A stretch of 64,000 bases of DNA, taken from positions 75,104,277-75,168,276 of the forward strand of contig NC_079137.1 in NCBI RefSeq assembly GCF_945859705.1, read 5' to 3'. Shown here piece by piece: positions 1 through 11,618 of this stretch. The stretch's first letter is position 1. Each line of letters opens with the position of its first letter. The position numbers and the translations under genes were made by a program. The notes below the pieces were generated by a model, which saw only the letters and a list, made by a program, of their open reading frames with translations, was not told the DNA's origin and did no database searches. Source of the DNA: Episyrphus balteatus (lineage: Eukaryota > Arthropoda > Insecta > Diptera > Syrphidae).

Positions 1-280
1 CGTCTCCGACTTGTATGTCGAGTGGTTTTTCTCAATTTTAGCAGAGTGTTTTCTTTGTTGGCGTTGTGCGCACGCAGTTTTCTCACATTTCTCTTCTTTG
101 ACTATTTATTTCCTCTGTTTTGTTGTGTCTTTTTTGTATTTTACTTGTCGATTAAAAAGGGAAGCCACCCAAAAAAAGGGGGGTCAATATTACATTAAAA
201 TTACTTGAATTCATTTCCAAGTTAAACAACAAACAAACAAACAAAAACGAGTAATACACACTCACTAACACACTAATACA
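1..280 (+). promoter_or_regulatory. 5' flank and probable 5' UTR of the zinc-finger gene
   Basis: T-rich sequence passes into an (AAAC)n-like run at about 225-246 just before the ATG, as is common in fly 5' UTRs. No clear TATA box or initiator could be placed. The window starts here, so the promoter may lie further left. Confidence 0.4.
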
Positions 281-2248
281 ATGATGATAAACACTGTGCT
301 CGAACATGTGCCTATCAAATTAGAGAATTTCAATGACGACGAAGAGAATTCCTCCTCCAACTCTAACGACAATTGTTCCAACTCCATTTGGAGACCATCA
401 TCATCCACAGAAACAGAATTACAACAAACTACAATCATTTCTCGAACATCATCAACAACTGCCACAACTCTCGATTTGGACGATGTTATCGAAAGTTGTG
501 GCAATGTATTTATTTACAGTCGCCGCAAGCTATTCCTTATTTGTGGCTTCTGTGATAGTAAGTATGCAAATATGTTACAATTTGCTAAACATTTAAATGA
601 TTGTCATAAAATATTTTATACTCATTGTGAGGAAATAGTCGTCGAACAAAGCGGCGAAGGGGTGGCGGCGAATTCACCACCCGCCGACAATGATAGTGAC
701 TCAGATGCAACTATAGCATCTTCGACATCATCCACCAATTCAGGGGTAATAGTCAAGGGTGGTTTTCAAATTCGCTTTGTTGGGGAAGGTCCACCACCTG
801 TCGAAAAAGACGAAGAATCATTACCTACCTCGTCGGACGTGTTGTTAAGACATGTTCCTATTAAAATCGAAGAGGAACAACCTCCTGAAGAAGATGACAA
901 GTCTATGATGGACTTTGAAAATAATATTGAAAGTTGTGGCAATATCTTTGTCATGAATCGAAGGAAACTCTTTCTGATTTGTGGCTTTTGTGAAGGGAAA
1001 TATGCAAATATGGAATTATTTGCATCACATTTACATGAAATGCATTCAATTTTTGAAGAAGACGATGAGGTTAATCGAAGTCTTGTTGGAATTGCCCCAC
1101 AGCCATTACAAATCAAAGAAGAACCTGAGGAGGTTCTTGTGGCGGTTAAAAGACGACCAACTGCCAATGAAAATCTACTTCCAATGGTTGCTATTCCGAC
1201 AGTTGGTAATGAGGACATAGTTCCTGTTCTAAATCCTGAGCCTGAAACTGTCCCAACAGCTAAAAAAAAGAGAGTACTCTTAGAATCTCGAAATGAGAGA
1301 ATATCATCGAAAGATAGCGATGATTTGTCAGTTGAGAGTGACTTTTCTGAGGTGATTCCACCAAATGAAGAAGCTATCATTTTACGTGGAATCAAATCCT
1401 TTTCCTGCCAAACATGTTCCAAAACATTTAAAAAACTCTCACGAATGTTGGAACATGTTAGGATCCACACTGGCGAAAAACCACATCAATGTGATGAGTG
1501 TGGGAAGAGATTCCGTATTAAACTCCGACTAACTGAACATACTATGCGTCATAGGAATGTTAAAGCTTTCAAATGTGATTTATGTGGATTAGGGTGTGCC
1601 ACAAGGCAGGATTTTGCTTTGCATCAACGGCATCATAATAAAGATAAGCGATATGCTTGTAAAGAATGTGGGAAAGGGTTTGTTCGGAATCAAGATCTTA
1701 AAACCCACATGAGGATTCACACTGATGAACGCCCGTTCAAATGTGACATCTGTAATAACGCATTCCGTGCCAAACAGAATCTCATTATTCATCGAAGGAA
1801 GCATGATGCTACTAAGGAATTCAAATGTGATTTCTGTGAGAAGAGATTTATAAGGAAAATTGATCGAAAAGTTCATCATAGAACACATACTGGAGAGAAG
1901 GCGTTTAAATGTGAGATTTGTAATCGGGGATATTCGGCGAAGATACATGTTCGTAATCATATTCAAAAGAGCCATATGGGTGTGGCTCAGTTAGAAGATC
2001 AGTCTGATCAGGGTGAAAAAATAGATTGTCAAACCAAAGAGAAGAGAACTAGAAAGTCAAAGGATAAGTCATTTAAGTGTAAACACTGCCCAAAAGTATA
2101 TACTGGAAAGTCATTTTTGGAAAAGCATATGAAAAATGTTCATAGCGATAAAAATGAAGCAGAAACAACAAAGTCAGATGATGATATATTGATGGTAGAA
2201 GAGAGTATTGATGATGAAAGTCCAGAAATAATTATAGATGATCCTTAA
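281..2248 (+). CDS. C2H2 zinc-finger protein, 655 aa, single exon
   Basis: An uninterrupted reading frame starts at the first of two adjacent ATGs, with A at -3, and ends with TAA. Eight C2H2 fingers of the classical C-x2-C...H-x3/4-H type lie between about residues 373 and 621. Several are joined by TGEKP-like linkers (TGEKPH, TDERPF, TGEKAF), and a charged linker of about 40 residues separates fingers seven and eight. The N-terminal half holds two copies of a separate module at about residues 71-112 and 217-258. Each runs ESCGN-x-F-x4-RRKLFLICGFC-x2-KYANM-x2-FA-x-HL-x3-H, that is, a C-x2-C/H-x4-H finger with a conserved leader. Each module follows an acidic, Ser-rich stretch and the motif HVPIK(L/I)E, a possible SUMO-type site; IKEEPEE lies further on. 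From the family, a nuclear sequence-specific DNA-binding regulator is expected. No ZAD domain is seen. I do not recognise the orthologue, so no symbol is given. The absence of introns could be ancestral or reflect retroposition. Confidence 0.95.
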   Translation: MMINTVLEHVPIKLENFNDDEENSSSNSNDNCSNSIWRPSSSTETELQQTTIISRTSSTTATTLDLDDVIESCGNVFIYSRRKLFLICGFCDSKYANMLQFAKHLNDCHKIFYTHCEEIVVEQSGEGVAANSPPADNDSDSDATIASSTSSTNSGVIVKGGFQIRFVGEGPPPVEKDEESLPTSSDVLLRHVPIKIEEEQPPEEDDKSMMDFENNIESCGNIFVMNRRKLFLICGFCEGKYANMELFASHLHEMHSIFEEDDEVNRSLVGIAPQPLQIKEEPEEVLVAVKRRPTANENLLPMVAIPTVGNEDIVPVLNPEPETVPTAKKKRVLLESRNERISSKDSDDLSVESDFSEVIPPNEEAIILRGIKSFSCQTCSKTFKKLSRMLEHVRIHTGEKPHQCDECGKRFRIKLRLTEHTMRHRNVKAFKCDLCGLGCATRQDFALHQRHHNKDKRYACKECGKGFVRNQDLKTHMRIHTDERPFKCDICNNAFRAKQNLIIHRRKHDATKEFKCDFCEKRFIRKIDRKVHHRTHTGEKAFKCEICNRGYSAKIHVRNHIQKSHMGVAQLEDQSDQGEKIDCQTKEKRTRKSKDKSFKCKHCPKVYTGKSFLEKHMKNVHSDKNEAETTKSDDDILMVEESIDDESPEIIIDDP

Positions 2249-2379
2249 TTCTTTACTTTTTTTTTTGTCAAAAAAACTCAAAAAATTATACTCGCTTTTA
2301 TAGATTTTAAGATTTAAAAATAACTAAAAAACATATTTCTCGCTTTTAGCCATTTTTAAGTTAAAGATTATGTTAATGT

Positions 2380-2385
2380 AATAAA
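2380..2385 (+). terminator. Poly(A) signal AATAAA of the zinc-finger gene
   Basis: AATAAA lies about 130 bases after the stop codon. A second AATAAA at 2535-2540 is an alternative. Both are in the AT-rich 3' UTR. Confidence 0.5.
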
Positions 2386-2389
2386 AACT

Positions 2390-3700
2390 AAGAAGTAAAG
2401 TCCCATATAGTCCATCAAATATAATATATATGTAGTTCGGGACAAAGGAGGTGCAAAATTATAAACTAAAAAAAAAGACATTTTTATTTTTTAATATAGA
2501 TTTAAAACTTTAAGATTATTGCTAAGAAAGAACAAATAAATGCAAATACAATGACTATTTTTTTATAACTCAGAAAAAAATTGAAGTTGTTTTTTTTTCA
2601 ACGAAGGATGGTTATTGAATTTGAGTTGAAGTCTTTTGGGAAGGCATTTTCTGAGGATTCGTATTTTATACTCTTGAAGCGGATAAAAGCAGAAGACATC
2701 GAAATGCAGTTTTGTAGTGGCTGGTCTTGGAATATAACTTGATTTGAAATTGAAGGATAAATGTCTTAATAAAAGTCTACAAAAATACTATTTTTCAAAG
2801 CACTTTCAGTTCGATTATACTGCAATTAAATAGAGCCTCAGTTAGCTCATGGAAGAGGATTTTTTAAGTAAACTCATGTGCAAGGACCTTAGAAGCTCGA
2901 TGCATAAAACACCTAAAGCATCTTTCCAGTTGAATCATCAGTTCAGTCCTGATCCTAATTCAAATCCGTGACGACCTGGATCAAATTAAAATAATGTTAA
3001 TCGATTCATTTTTAAAAGTTGGAAAGAATTGAAACTAATACGTGAATAGAAGAATTGAAGATTTAAAATCCCAATATCGATCTTTCGACTTTTTCTGTTT
3101 AAAAGACGTATAATATGATGTGATCAATTTCATCGAAGATTTGGTTAGAAAGTATACTGCCGATTAACATAACTTTGAACCTGTAAATGGAACCTTTGAA
3201 CCTGTCTTTTTGATCACAGTTGAAAACATTGCATTATTGCAGGAATCAAACTTTTATAACTCTGTTTTTCAAATTAAAAAGGTCGTTTTATATTCAAATC
3301 GATTATAATTTAAGTCGACGTTTTAGAAAACACTCATTATTCTAGTCCGATTGAGGCTGAATCGAAGGCCCTCGTCTTCTTGAGGGTCAATTTGGCAACA
3401 GAAAAGATACCTATTCAAGAAGATGCTCATTAAACGTTAAGAATTCCTGGGATACGTAGAAAGAATGAACATCGATGCTCCAATACATTAAATTTTTAAC
3501 ATAACGCATATTCAAAAGGCAATAGAATGCGGCTTTGACACACACAGGAATATCAATGAAAATAAAAAATTTGGTAAGCATTTTATTTTTAATTTAATTT
3601 AAATGCTGATAGCTTGTATTTGTTATACTGATATAACTTAAAGATTAAAGACAACTCGAGTAGTGGTTCCGTTCTGGCGTCTTTTTGGTGGAAAAACAAA
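2390..3700. other. Intergenic, no gene recognised
   Basis: AT-rich sequence without a sustained reading frame. The section around 3340-3480 is slightly less AT-rich and may be decayed coding or transposon DNA, but no family could be assigned. Confidence 0.5.
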
Positions 3701-4010
3701 TTCAATTCAATTTCAATTTATTTTTCAGTATGGTTTACAAATAAGACTGAGTCTTTAAAGTACCTTTAAGTTGGACTTAAAATTTTAATAACTTTAGCTT
3801 AATTTTTACTTATAAAATAGATTAATAATAATATAAGATGCAATTTCAAAATCAAATAATTTAATATATTCTATTTACTGTTTGTGTTCTAAGATGGTTA
3901 ATCAATGCTTTTTTTAATTCTAACATTTCTATTACTTGTTTTAGAGACAATGGTAAGGAGTTCCATAGTTTGGTGGCATAAACATAAAATAATCTCGATG
4001 AATTTAGATA
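3701..4010 (-). pseudogene. LINE 3' end: C-terminus of a jockey/CR1-like ORF2 plus 3' UTR
   Basis: On the minus strand, 4010 to 3861 reads 49 codons and a stop. It contains ATKLWNSLPLSLKQ and then ELKKALINHL. The pattern (S/T)-x-x-LWNSLP...FK-x2-L-x2-HL near a C-terminus is typical of the end of ORF2 in jockey/CR1-type non-LTR retrotransposons. The following 3' UTR ends in repeated TTGAA-like units at 3701-3725, a usual kind of LINE tail. The fragment stops abruptly at 4010, exactly where a TIR element begins, so it was either truncated on insertion or cut by that element. It is not functional. Confidence 0.7.
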
Positions 4011-4014
4011 TGTA

Positions 4015-5328
4015 CATTAGGGTGGGTCAAAATACAATTTTTTTGGATTTTCAAAAAGGCTCAGCGATTAAAAGGTGCTAAATGGTTCGGTTAGCTTATA
4101 AGTAAAATTTCATTTCATTATTTTAACTTTAAGTGCCTCCGGATCGTGGGTTAATTTTTGAAAAAGCTGATTTTTGCCTAAAAACCACACATGCTTTGCT
4201 TAATTGATTATTATCTCATTTCTTATAAAATCTAATTCAAGAGCATGTGCCAAAAAGCTTAAGCGTGTAGGTTGGGTCTGGACAAGAAAAAAATCGTATT
4301 GGAGGGGATTAATATTCGCCCCTGTTTAGTCAGGAGGGGCAATTTTCTAAAAAAAATGATTTAATTATGAAAATATTATTAAAAATCAACGGTTATACCT
4401 ACAACAACATGTTATACCTTTTTGTTAAGCCCAAAATCTCTTTTTTATTTTGCTTTCAAATAAAGCTGTTTTTGTTTTTTTTTTTTTTAATTTTATGTGA
4501 TTAAGTACTGTTTAAGTTTTCAAAATTCAATGCTCTTATTTGTTTGTAAGCAAAAACAGAAAACCGGATGCAAAAATGTTTTGTCGTTTTTGAGAAATTA
4601 AAAAAACCAAAACTACATTTTTCTAAGACTAGTTAATTAATTTATGAAACATTATATCTTTCTTTTATTATTTTTAAGGGGATACCACGCCTCCAAGGTA
4701 GAAAATCGTAAGTTTGAATATGTTTCCTTTGCATTAACTACAATTCTACCAAGTTTTAAGATTCTAGGGTATTCAGAAGTATACTTTTTAATAATTGGTA
4801 TTAATTCTGCCAAAATGGGCGGTTACTACGCCCCCTGAATGTAAAATTTCAATTTTTCGATTTTTTTCCTTGTATGTACTTCAAGATCCATGACCATAAC
4901 AAGTTTCTATGAAAACTAGAAGTTTGCCATAATTTTTATCATATGTTAGTTAGTGTGTTAGTGAGTAAATCAGTTACTCTTTTTGCGATTTTTTAAGGCC
5001 TTTTACTCAGAAACTACTAATCCTACGTAGCTGAAAGTTTTTGAGGAGCTTGATTTGGACTATGTTAACAAATAAAACGGGTGTGAAATGTTTGACATTA
5101 TTGAAACAAAAGTTAGAATTGTTCGAAAAAGGCCTGAGTTTTTTCCTAAGGTTTTAGGACCAAAGTTCATAGAGAACTTGGCTGGGCAACCGGAGGCAGA
5201 AGATAAAGTCTGATTATAACCAAACTTTATATTATTGTTCTATTCACAGTTTGGCACCTTTTCATCACTGTGCCCGTAAAAAAATCAGCAAAAAAAATTT
5301 CTCCATACATTTGTGACCCAGCCTAATG
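4015..5328. mobile_element. Non-autonomous TIR element with TA target duplication
   Basis: The left end reads CATTAGGGTGGGTCA and the right end is its inverted form with small changes (complement CATTAGGCTGGGTCA). Both are flanked by TA (4013-4014 and 5329-5330), as expected for Tc1/mariner-type insertion. The 1.3-kb interior has no transposase. It contains a GGAGGGGCAA block at about 4332 that recurs in the large palindrome at 46 kb. A segment at about 4855-5220 has a diverged direct copy at 51115-51470. Superfamily assignment is an inference from the TA flanks. Confidence 0.7.
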
Positions 5329-5330
5329 TA

Positions 5331-8312
5331 CATTAAGGGGTAATAATATTCAAGATTTCAGCAGACTGAGCAAAGTTCAACTTATCATATAAAAAAAAAA
5401 AATTCTAGATCATTTTGGTTTTTTTTTTGTGACTTGTTTGTTTTGTCTCAAATGCTAGGTTTCAATTGACTATTTTGTGTAAAAGAGAATGCAAGAACTT
5501 TTGTATGAGTTGCTTCCCATTGTTACATATAGTGGCCTATATCTATTATTGGAGAGTCCTTGCCGGGTTTAGTTTGTATTTTCTAATTATGTTTTTTTTC
5601 TGCTGAACCTGTATGTATCTCGTGCAGTTTTTAAGATTCCAGTCAGTCAAACAAAATGTTTGATCGTTAAATAAATACCTAGTCGATTAGAACAAACATC
5701 CAACAAAAAGGGTTCTATTTAAATAAAAGCCAGACGGTGAAATCGAATTCTTGGCTATATTAATTTCTCGCAAGAGGCAATACTTCAAAAACCAAGTCAT
5801 GAGTTGCAATTATTTTTCAAAAAACTTAATTAAAAATCGGATGGGATTGAAAAACTGAAAATTTTGTCGTACTGTCATAGTAATTTGTATCAAAAAGTAA
5901 TCTTGTCAATAACTTGAGGCATCTTCAAGCAATGGGATGCACAAAAGAAGCTTATACTCACGTTAAATTTTTTTTAATTTCAAAAAAGAGTGTTTCTATT
6001 TTAAAAGTCAATACTAAAGCTAAGTTAAGTAAGAAAGTTAAATCTTTAAATATTCCATGTTTCAAAAGTATTTATGTAATTTTTCGAGTTCAATGTTTGA
6101 AAATTGAAAACACAAAAACCGCATTGAAATCACTTTGAATTTTCATTTTATCATTGTTAATAATAAACACAATCCAACTCCCACTATCCCACAAACAAAG
6201 TCTCAGCGCATTTCTTTATATGTATATCATTAGGACACCGGTGCGTATACTTGATTTTTTTTAAATTTTTTTTCTTTGAATTTGTTCGACCTCATTAAGT
6301 GATGAAATTTCAAAACTGAGTAAAATAAATACTTAAATACAAAAAAAAAGAAGAACAAAAATGTTTAAATTGAATGGGTTGAATTAAAAAAAAAAACGAA
6401 AGTACATAAATTAATAGAATTTCAAAATTCATATGCAAACCACAAAATAAACCCTTATCAACAAAACTGTCATGCATATGTTATCAGCTCATCATGTAAA
6501 GTGAATCCAAGCATAAATTATTATATGTATTTTTTTTTACTTAAAGTTTATTATCATAATGTTTTACTTTGTTAAATGAATAACATATGTACATACAGTA
6601 AATAAATAATTTAATGGAAAATTTTGTTCCAAATATCAACAAAATATCACAAGAAGATTTCATTTATCCATGACATTTGTGATATCTACGCAAATTGACT
6701 TGCATACATATTACCAGGGTGTTTTTTTTTTACCTTATCATTTTCTTATATTTTTTGGGAGCCATTAAACATTTATTATAATTACTTTGACTCCATGACA
6801 TCATGGTAACTTCCTTTTTCGAACTTGACAATATTAGAACAAGAATAAAGTAAATATTTTGGATTTAGAGCCCTTAAACTAAAAAAACTTAAGATTTCCA
6901 TAGGAAATGTGTTAAAAATCGCAAATTTATTTAACAAGTTAAAAAATGAACAATTTAGTATTCAATTTATTTCGAAAAAAGAAAATAGATTATAATATAA
7001 CGTATTTATTAAACAAATTAGATTCTAGTAGTTTATTAAAAAAATTAATATCTATGCCAAATGCATGTGAGAAGAAAAAGAACCAAATTTGAGTGTATAA
7101 CAATTTACGTCAATTAGTACACCTATTTTTTTTTTTTTTTTTTGACAAATAATAAATACTTAATACAAATTTAAAACATCAAAACAAAATATTCTCCAGC
7201 AAATAATAACTCGTGAGATACACATCACGTTGTAAGTAGAAAAAAAAAAACAAACATGATTGAAAGTAAATCACGAAGTCTTAATTAATTTAAACTTAAG
7301 ATGAGTGGAATGACTTTTCATTAAGTTTTTTTTTTTTTTTTATTTATGCGACGAACATCGAGTTCAGATTTTATCTATATATAATATCATGAATAACAAA
7401 TCATTGAAATTGCCTTTTTTGTGAGGAACTCAAAATAAAGTAATTATAGAGAAAGGTTATTTGTTCACGTTTACATTTTTATAACATCGTGTCGTCCGTC
7501 GCGAGTCGTTTTAGTATGGTCACGGTGTATTTGGAAAGTCATTTAAGTAAAATGACGTGAAAAAGAATGACGTGAAAAACAAGTTGCCCTTGAAGGATTT
7601 TAACTAGGTACTAATAGATAACATGAATATTTTTATAATTGGAACTGATGACCTCGAAAAAAAATAGTCCCCAGCTTTCAATTTTTAGTTTAATTAACTC
7701 CTTCCTTCAAAATTGAAAATCTAAAGTGAAAGAAAACTTAAAAACAGACGTAATCCGTCCTTATGACTTTTCCACCAAAATTTTGTTTTCGCACGTTTTC
7801 TTAGCCGGCATTCATTCCCATTATTCTACCATTGAGTCCAAAAAGGCTTTTTGAGTTATTTTTTTACCAAACCACTGCCAATAATAGAAATAAACAAAAT
7901 TGGGCATCCATGGTGTATACGTAATTTTTTTTTAATTTATTATAATTGCGTCTAATCAAAACTACAAATACGGCAACACTCCTGCAATCCTGTTAATTGC
8001 TGTAAACACCTAAAAGTATGCCAAGAAACTCTCTTAACGATCATTTCAACTTTGGTTTCAACCTATTTTCATGCGAAAAAATGCGATACTTCACTTTAAA
8101 ACTCATCAGCATTAGGTATATGATAATGTTCATGCACAGAAATACATCCAATTTCTCATTTAGTTTTCCTCATGCACCATAATTAACTAACAAATCGCAC
8201 CAAACACCTTTTTAAATAGGTAATGAACGCCTACACATTTTATTTTTCAACATCCCACCTCCTATAATAGTGAGTGTGTTTGTGGTGTGTATTTGTAAAA
8301 TAAACGGATACT
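5331..8312. other. Intergenic, no gene recognised
   Basis: Very AT-rich with many poly(A)/poly(T) runs (for example about 7130-7144 and 7327-7341). A 74-codon frame at 5914-6138 has low-complexity, Lys-rich composition and looks random. Confidence 0.5.
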
Positions 8313-8597
8313 TCACGCTGTTTTAATGCCAAACCTAATGTAATTTACACGGCCAACCGAAGTTGGATACCCGATGATGGGGTTAAACACAACATGGGGT
8401 GTCAATTGAATTAGCCAACCCTTCTTTATATCGTTTGGTTTCGTGCCACGTAGCGTCGCTTCGGTCGGCCCCACCTCATAGTGTAAATTCACCTCTTTTA
8501 CCTCTGCAATATGGCTAATCAGCAAATTGCGTGGATGGTAGATGTCAGAGATTTTAACAAATGACCAGCGTGAATGGAAATGTTTAACAACAGGCAT
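8313..8597 (-). CDS. Unrecognised 94-codon ORF, possible coding remnant
   Basis: An ATG-started frame on the minus strand lies in a stretch visibly richer in G+C than its surroundings. The peptide has balanced composition (it ends ...GYPTSVGRVNYIRFGIKTA), unlike the Lys/Phe/Asn-rich random frames of this window. I do not recognise the domain. No signal peptide, membrane helix or metal-binding motif is seen. No convincing splice acceptor with a pyrimidine tract precedes it. It may be a remnant of a transposon-borne or captured gene, or a chance frame in a GC-richer repeat. It lies 10 kb downstream of, and on the same strand as, the exon at 18.5-18.9 kb, but nothing links the two. Confidence 0.3.
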   Translation of the reverse strand: MPVVKHFHSRWSFVKISDIYHPRNLLISHIAEVKEVNLHYEVGPTEATLRGTKPNDIKKGWLIQLTPHVVFNPIIGYPTSVGRVNYIRFGIKTA

Positions 8598-8759
8598 ACC
8601 AACTACTACTTGGTGTACCTATAGCTTGTCCTACTACAATTTTCAGTGATTTGTAGTACATTTTTGACAGTTTCTTGTTTCTAATGACATAATAATACGT
8701 TAAGTTAATGAATAACAACGCCATCTACAAATTTTTTTTAAATTAGTTCAATATGTGTA

Positions 8760-9735
8760 TTTTTTACTTGCGATATAGGTACTATAGGGCAAGTTTAGGA
8801 TTCGTAAAAAAAATCGAACTCGAGATAACAATTTTACATGACATTACGATGATGGAGAATGCCAAAAAAGTGGGTCCGGCAATTCTGTCTGTCTGTCTCT
8901 ATCTGGAGCTGCAGCCTAAACGAGTGAAGTGATTTTCTTCAAACTTGGTAGTTAGCAGTTTTTGGTGATTCCCTAGAGGGGAAATTGAAATTTTTTTTGT
9001 ATGACCAAAACTAACGGTACCTGCCATATAACGGAAATAGAAAAGTTAATTTTTTTCAAAAACGGCTCTAACGATTTTGATTAAAATTTTTGTGTGTAGT
9101 ACTACACATAAGAGCCAACTTTTTAAATAAAAAAAATATTTTTTGTACCGTTATTAACGGTACCTGTCATAGAACGGTTTTTTTCGTTTCTGAATATCTC
9201 GTACAACATTAACCCGATTTAAATGAAAATTTTTATACAAAAGTGTGTAAGTAAAGATAATATTAAAATTTTAGAAAATTTTCAAAAAATGCATTTTTGG
9301 TTTTTTAAAAAATATTTCAAAATTTTTTTTTGAAAAATCAATTTTTTGAAAACGGATCAATGAAAAATTTTGAAATTTAGTTTTAATGTGTAAATTAATT
9401 ATTTCTTCAAAATGGCATCCCAACTTTTTTTTTGAAAAATGTTAAAAAATTTTTATATATAAAAAACTATTTTTTTAAAAAACGGCTCCTACAATTTTCG
9501 AAAAATTTTTTCTAAAAATACCTTTTTATATGAGAAATAAAATGGCATATTTGTTTTTTTTTTTAAGATAATTTAAAACGGAGTTTAATTAATTATAAAA
9601 ACAGATTTAATTTTTTTATACTACTTATGAAATTTCTTCAAAATATCAAATTTTAAATTTTTTGAATAAAAAGCTTTAACATTATAGTTACATTAAGCAT
9701 AAGAGCAAGTACGTGCGACCCCAGTCGTGCAATTT
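8760..9735 (+). mobile_element. 1-kb dispersed repeat, copy A
   Basis: The copy opens with ACTTGCGATATAGGTACTAT, then GAGAATGCCAAAAAAGTGGG and a short (CTGT)n run. It holds two ACGGTACCTG segments and closes with a GTGCGACC...GTCGTGCA motif. An inverted copy with the same order of landmarks lies at 21437-22437. No protein is encoded; the class is unknown. It is non-autonomous. Confidence 0.75.
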
Positions 9736-11462
9736 ATTTCTCTACACAACCACTATTATAATAACCTATTAATCAAAAATTTAACAACCGGAAAAAGTCT
9801 CCACTTAGCTTAATATTGTAGAAAGACGGACACGCCATCTTTCTTTTTTATGGCTGTCAGTTCATTAAACTTTCTATGTCTCTCGTTTTTCTCTGTCAGT
9901 ATCTCCGTGTTCAGTCGTGGGGGCTCTGGTGGGTGGATGGAGAAGTTTTTTTTTTAAATAATTTTCTAAACACGAACTTTACAGTCATAAAAAGAATGTT
10001 TCCATTTGCAAAACAAGAACTCATTCATGGTATAATAAAGTGGTTTTATAGCTAATTTTATATCTCAATTATTATTTTAATTTTGCTAAAAACCACTAAC
10101 TGTATGCAACCAAACAATAGGAAGACTTGCACAAAATATTATTGACAGTAGCTGTATTGTGTAGAGTAGATTGGTTGCGATGCAAAAACAATGAACTTCA
10201 TTTTAGAGAGATAGCCTTTTCATTATATTGTTGGACTGGATGTAGCTTGTGAGGGACAGAGAGAGAGAGAGAGGTGTGTGGTAAAGTGAACTTAATTTCA
10301 AATGACATTTCCCCAATAATTAGTTTATTAAATTAAAATCACTTTCTGACCAAATTTCCTGTGTGCCATGGCAATAAAATTTTATTTAACCTATTTAATA
10401 TTTAGAGAGATATTGGGAAAAAATATATATGAATAAAAAGCTATAGAGAAAGAGACAGAGAGAGTGAATGGTAATTTTAAAATAATGTCAAAATTAATTT
10501 TAATGTAGTTTGCCGAAAGCGTGGTTTTCATTGTTTTTCGTATATATTTATATTTTTTTTTGTGGTTTTTTTGGGTTTGGTTATATTTTTTTTTTTTGGA
10601 AAATTCGGAAGGTTATTTGAAATTGGTCAGGATAAAAAGAGTTGATTGCACAATGGTTTATAAAATTAGTAGTGACAATGTTTGTTTTTTGGGTAATTTT
10701 TTCCATTTGTCGGAAATTAACTAACGAATTTAAAAATACTGAACAATAACCAACAATTGATGATAAAATTGATTCGATTATTGCAGAGTTATTAAAAAAA
10801 AAGGAACATGTGGCATAGAATAATAAAAAAAAAATAACTAAGAGACGTGGCGAGTTTATTAATTCATCGACACTTATAATAAAATCAAAATTCAATTTGT
10901 CACGTTATTTCTATGAAGTCGAAACAACGATATGTTAAATTTATTAAATTAATCGAATGTATTGTGAATTTCAAGGTTTTATGTAAATTAAATGAAGATT
11001 AAATTATATCTCCAGTTTATTTGTCCAAAAAAGCTTTTTTAAAATGAGGTCTCTGCAATGCTTATTGCAATTATCCTAATAAACATTGCCAATAGAGATG
11101 CTTTTCCAATGGCAATATTTCTCGGAAGGAGAAAAGAAATGATTACGTTCTATAGCAGAAGTTATATTATAACGTTTCGATGTTTTAAAAAATCTGACAG
11201 TTAAATTTCTTCCGTACGTTGATTTTTTGGTTGTGATACTCAATTTTGACATTTGAAATTGATAGTAAAGAATTCCATGGGTACTTATTTAAATATTGGC
11301 AGTGGAGACGCAAAATTAGATTCTGTGCACATAAAACTCACATGTCTCCAAATTAATTCTATTACACATGGAACTGATTTGTCATACGGTGGACGTAACG
11401 TAGTAGATTTTTATACGAGACCTTGAAAACAGTAAAAAATGATTATTTTCGGAACTTTCTAT
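9736..11462. other. Intergenic, no gene recognised
   Basis: Apart from the GA tract, only AT-rich sequence is seen. Frames at 10521-10895 on both strands are Phe/Ile/Lys-rich and not convincing. Confidence 0.45.
10257..10275. repeat. (GA)n microsatellite
   Basis: A run of GA dinucleotides sits in otherwise unremarkable intergenic DNA. A shorter GAGA-rich patch occurs near 10448-10466. Confidence 0.8.
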
Positions 11463-11463
11463 G

Positions 11464-11618
11464 GCTGCGTTCCTTTGGAGGTGGTAGGCTACTCATGAGT
11501 AGAAGAAATCTAGTACTGCCAACTACATATATTCTATTTACTCGAGCAGAGGAATATGTGCTAAAGGTAGTACTAGATCTACTAATCATCTACTCGTGAG
11601 TAGTCTACGATCCAAGAA
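11464..11618. mobile_element. MITE-like unit, CTACTCATGAGTAG family
   Basis: The unit starts GCGTTCCTTTGGAGGTGGTA, contains CTACTCATGAGTAG, then CTAGTAC. It closes with the inverted GTACTAGATCTACTAATC and CTACTCGTGAGTAG. The two halves are inverted relative to each other around a short centre. Related units lie at 12350-12642 and 15286-15652. Confidence 0.6.

Noticed and set aside
281..1060. Possible ZAD domain at the N-terminus of the zinc-finger protein
   Set aside because: The spacing of cysteines (one C-x2-C and one H-x4-H per block, repeated twice) does not fit the four-cysteine ZAD pattern.
3340..3480. Possible RNase H-like remnant (plus-strand SPIEAESKALVF)
   Set aside because: The similarity is too short and there is a stop soon after. 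It could be chance.
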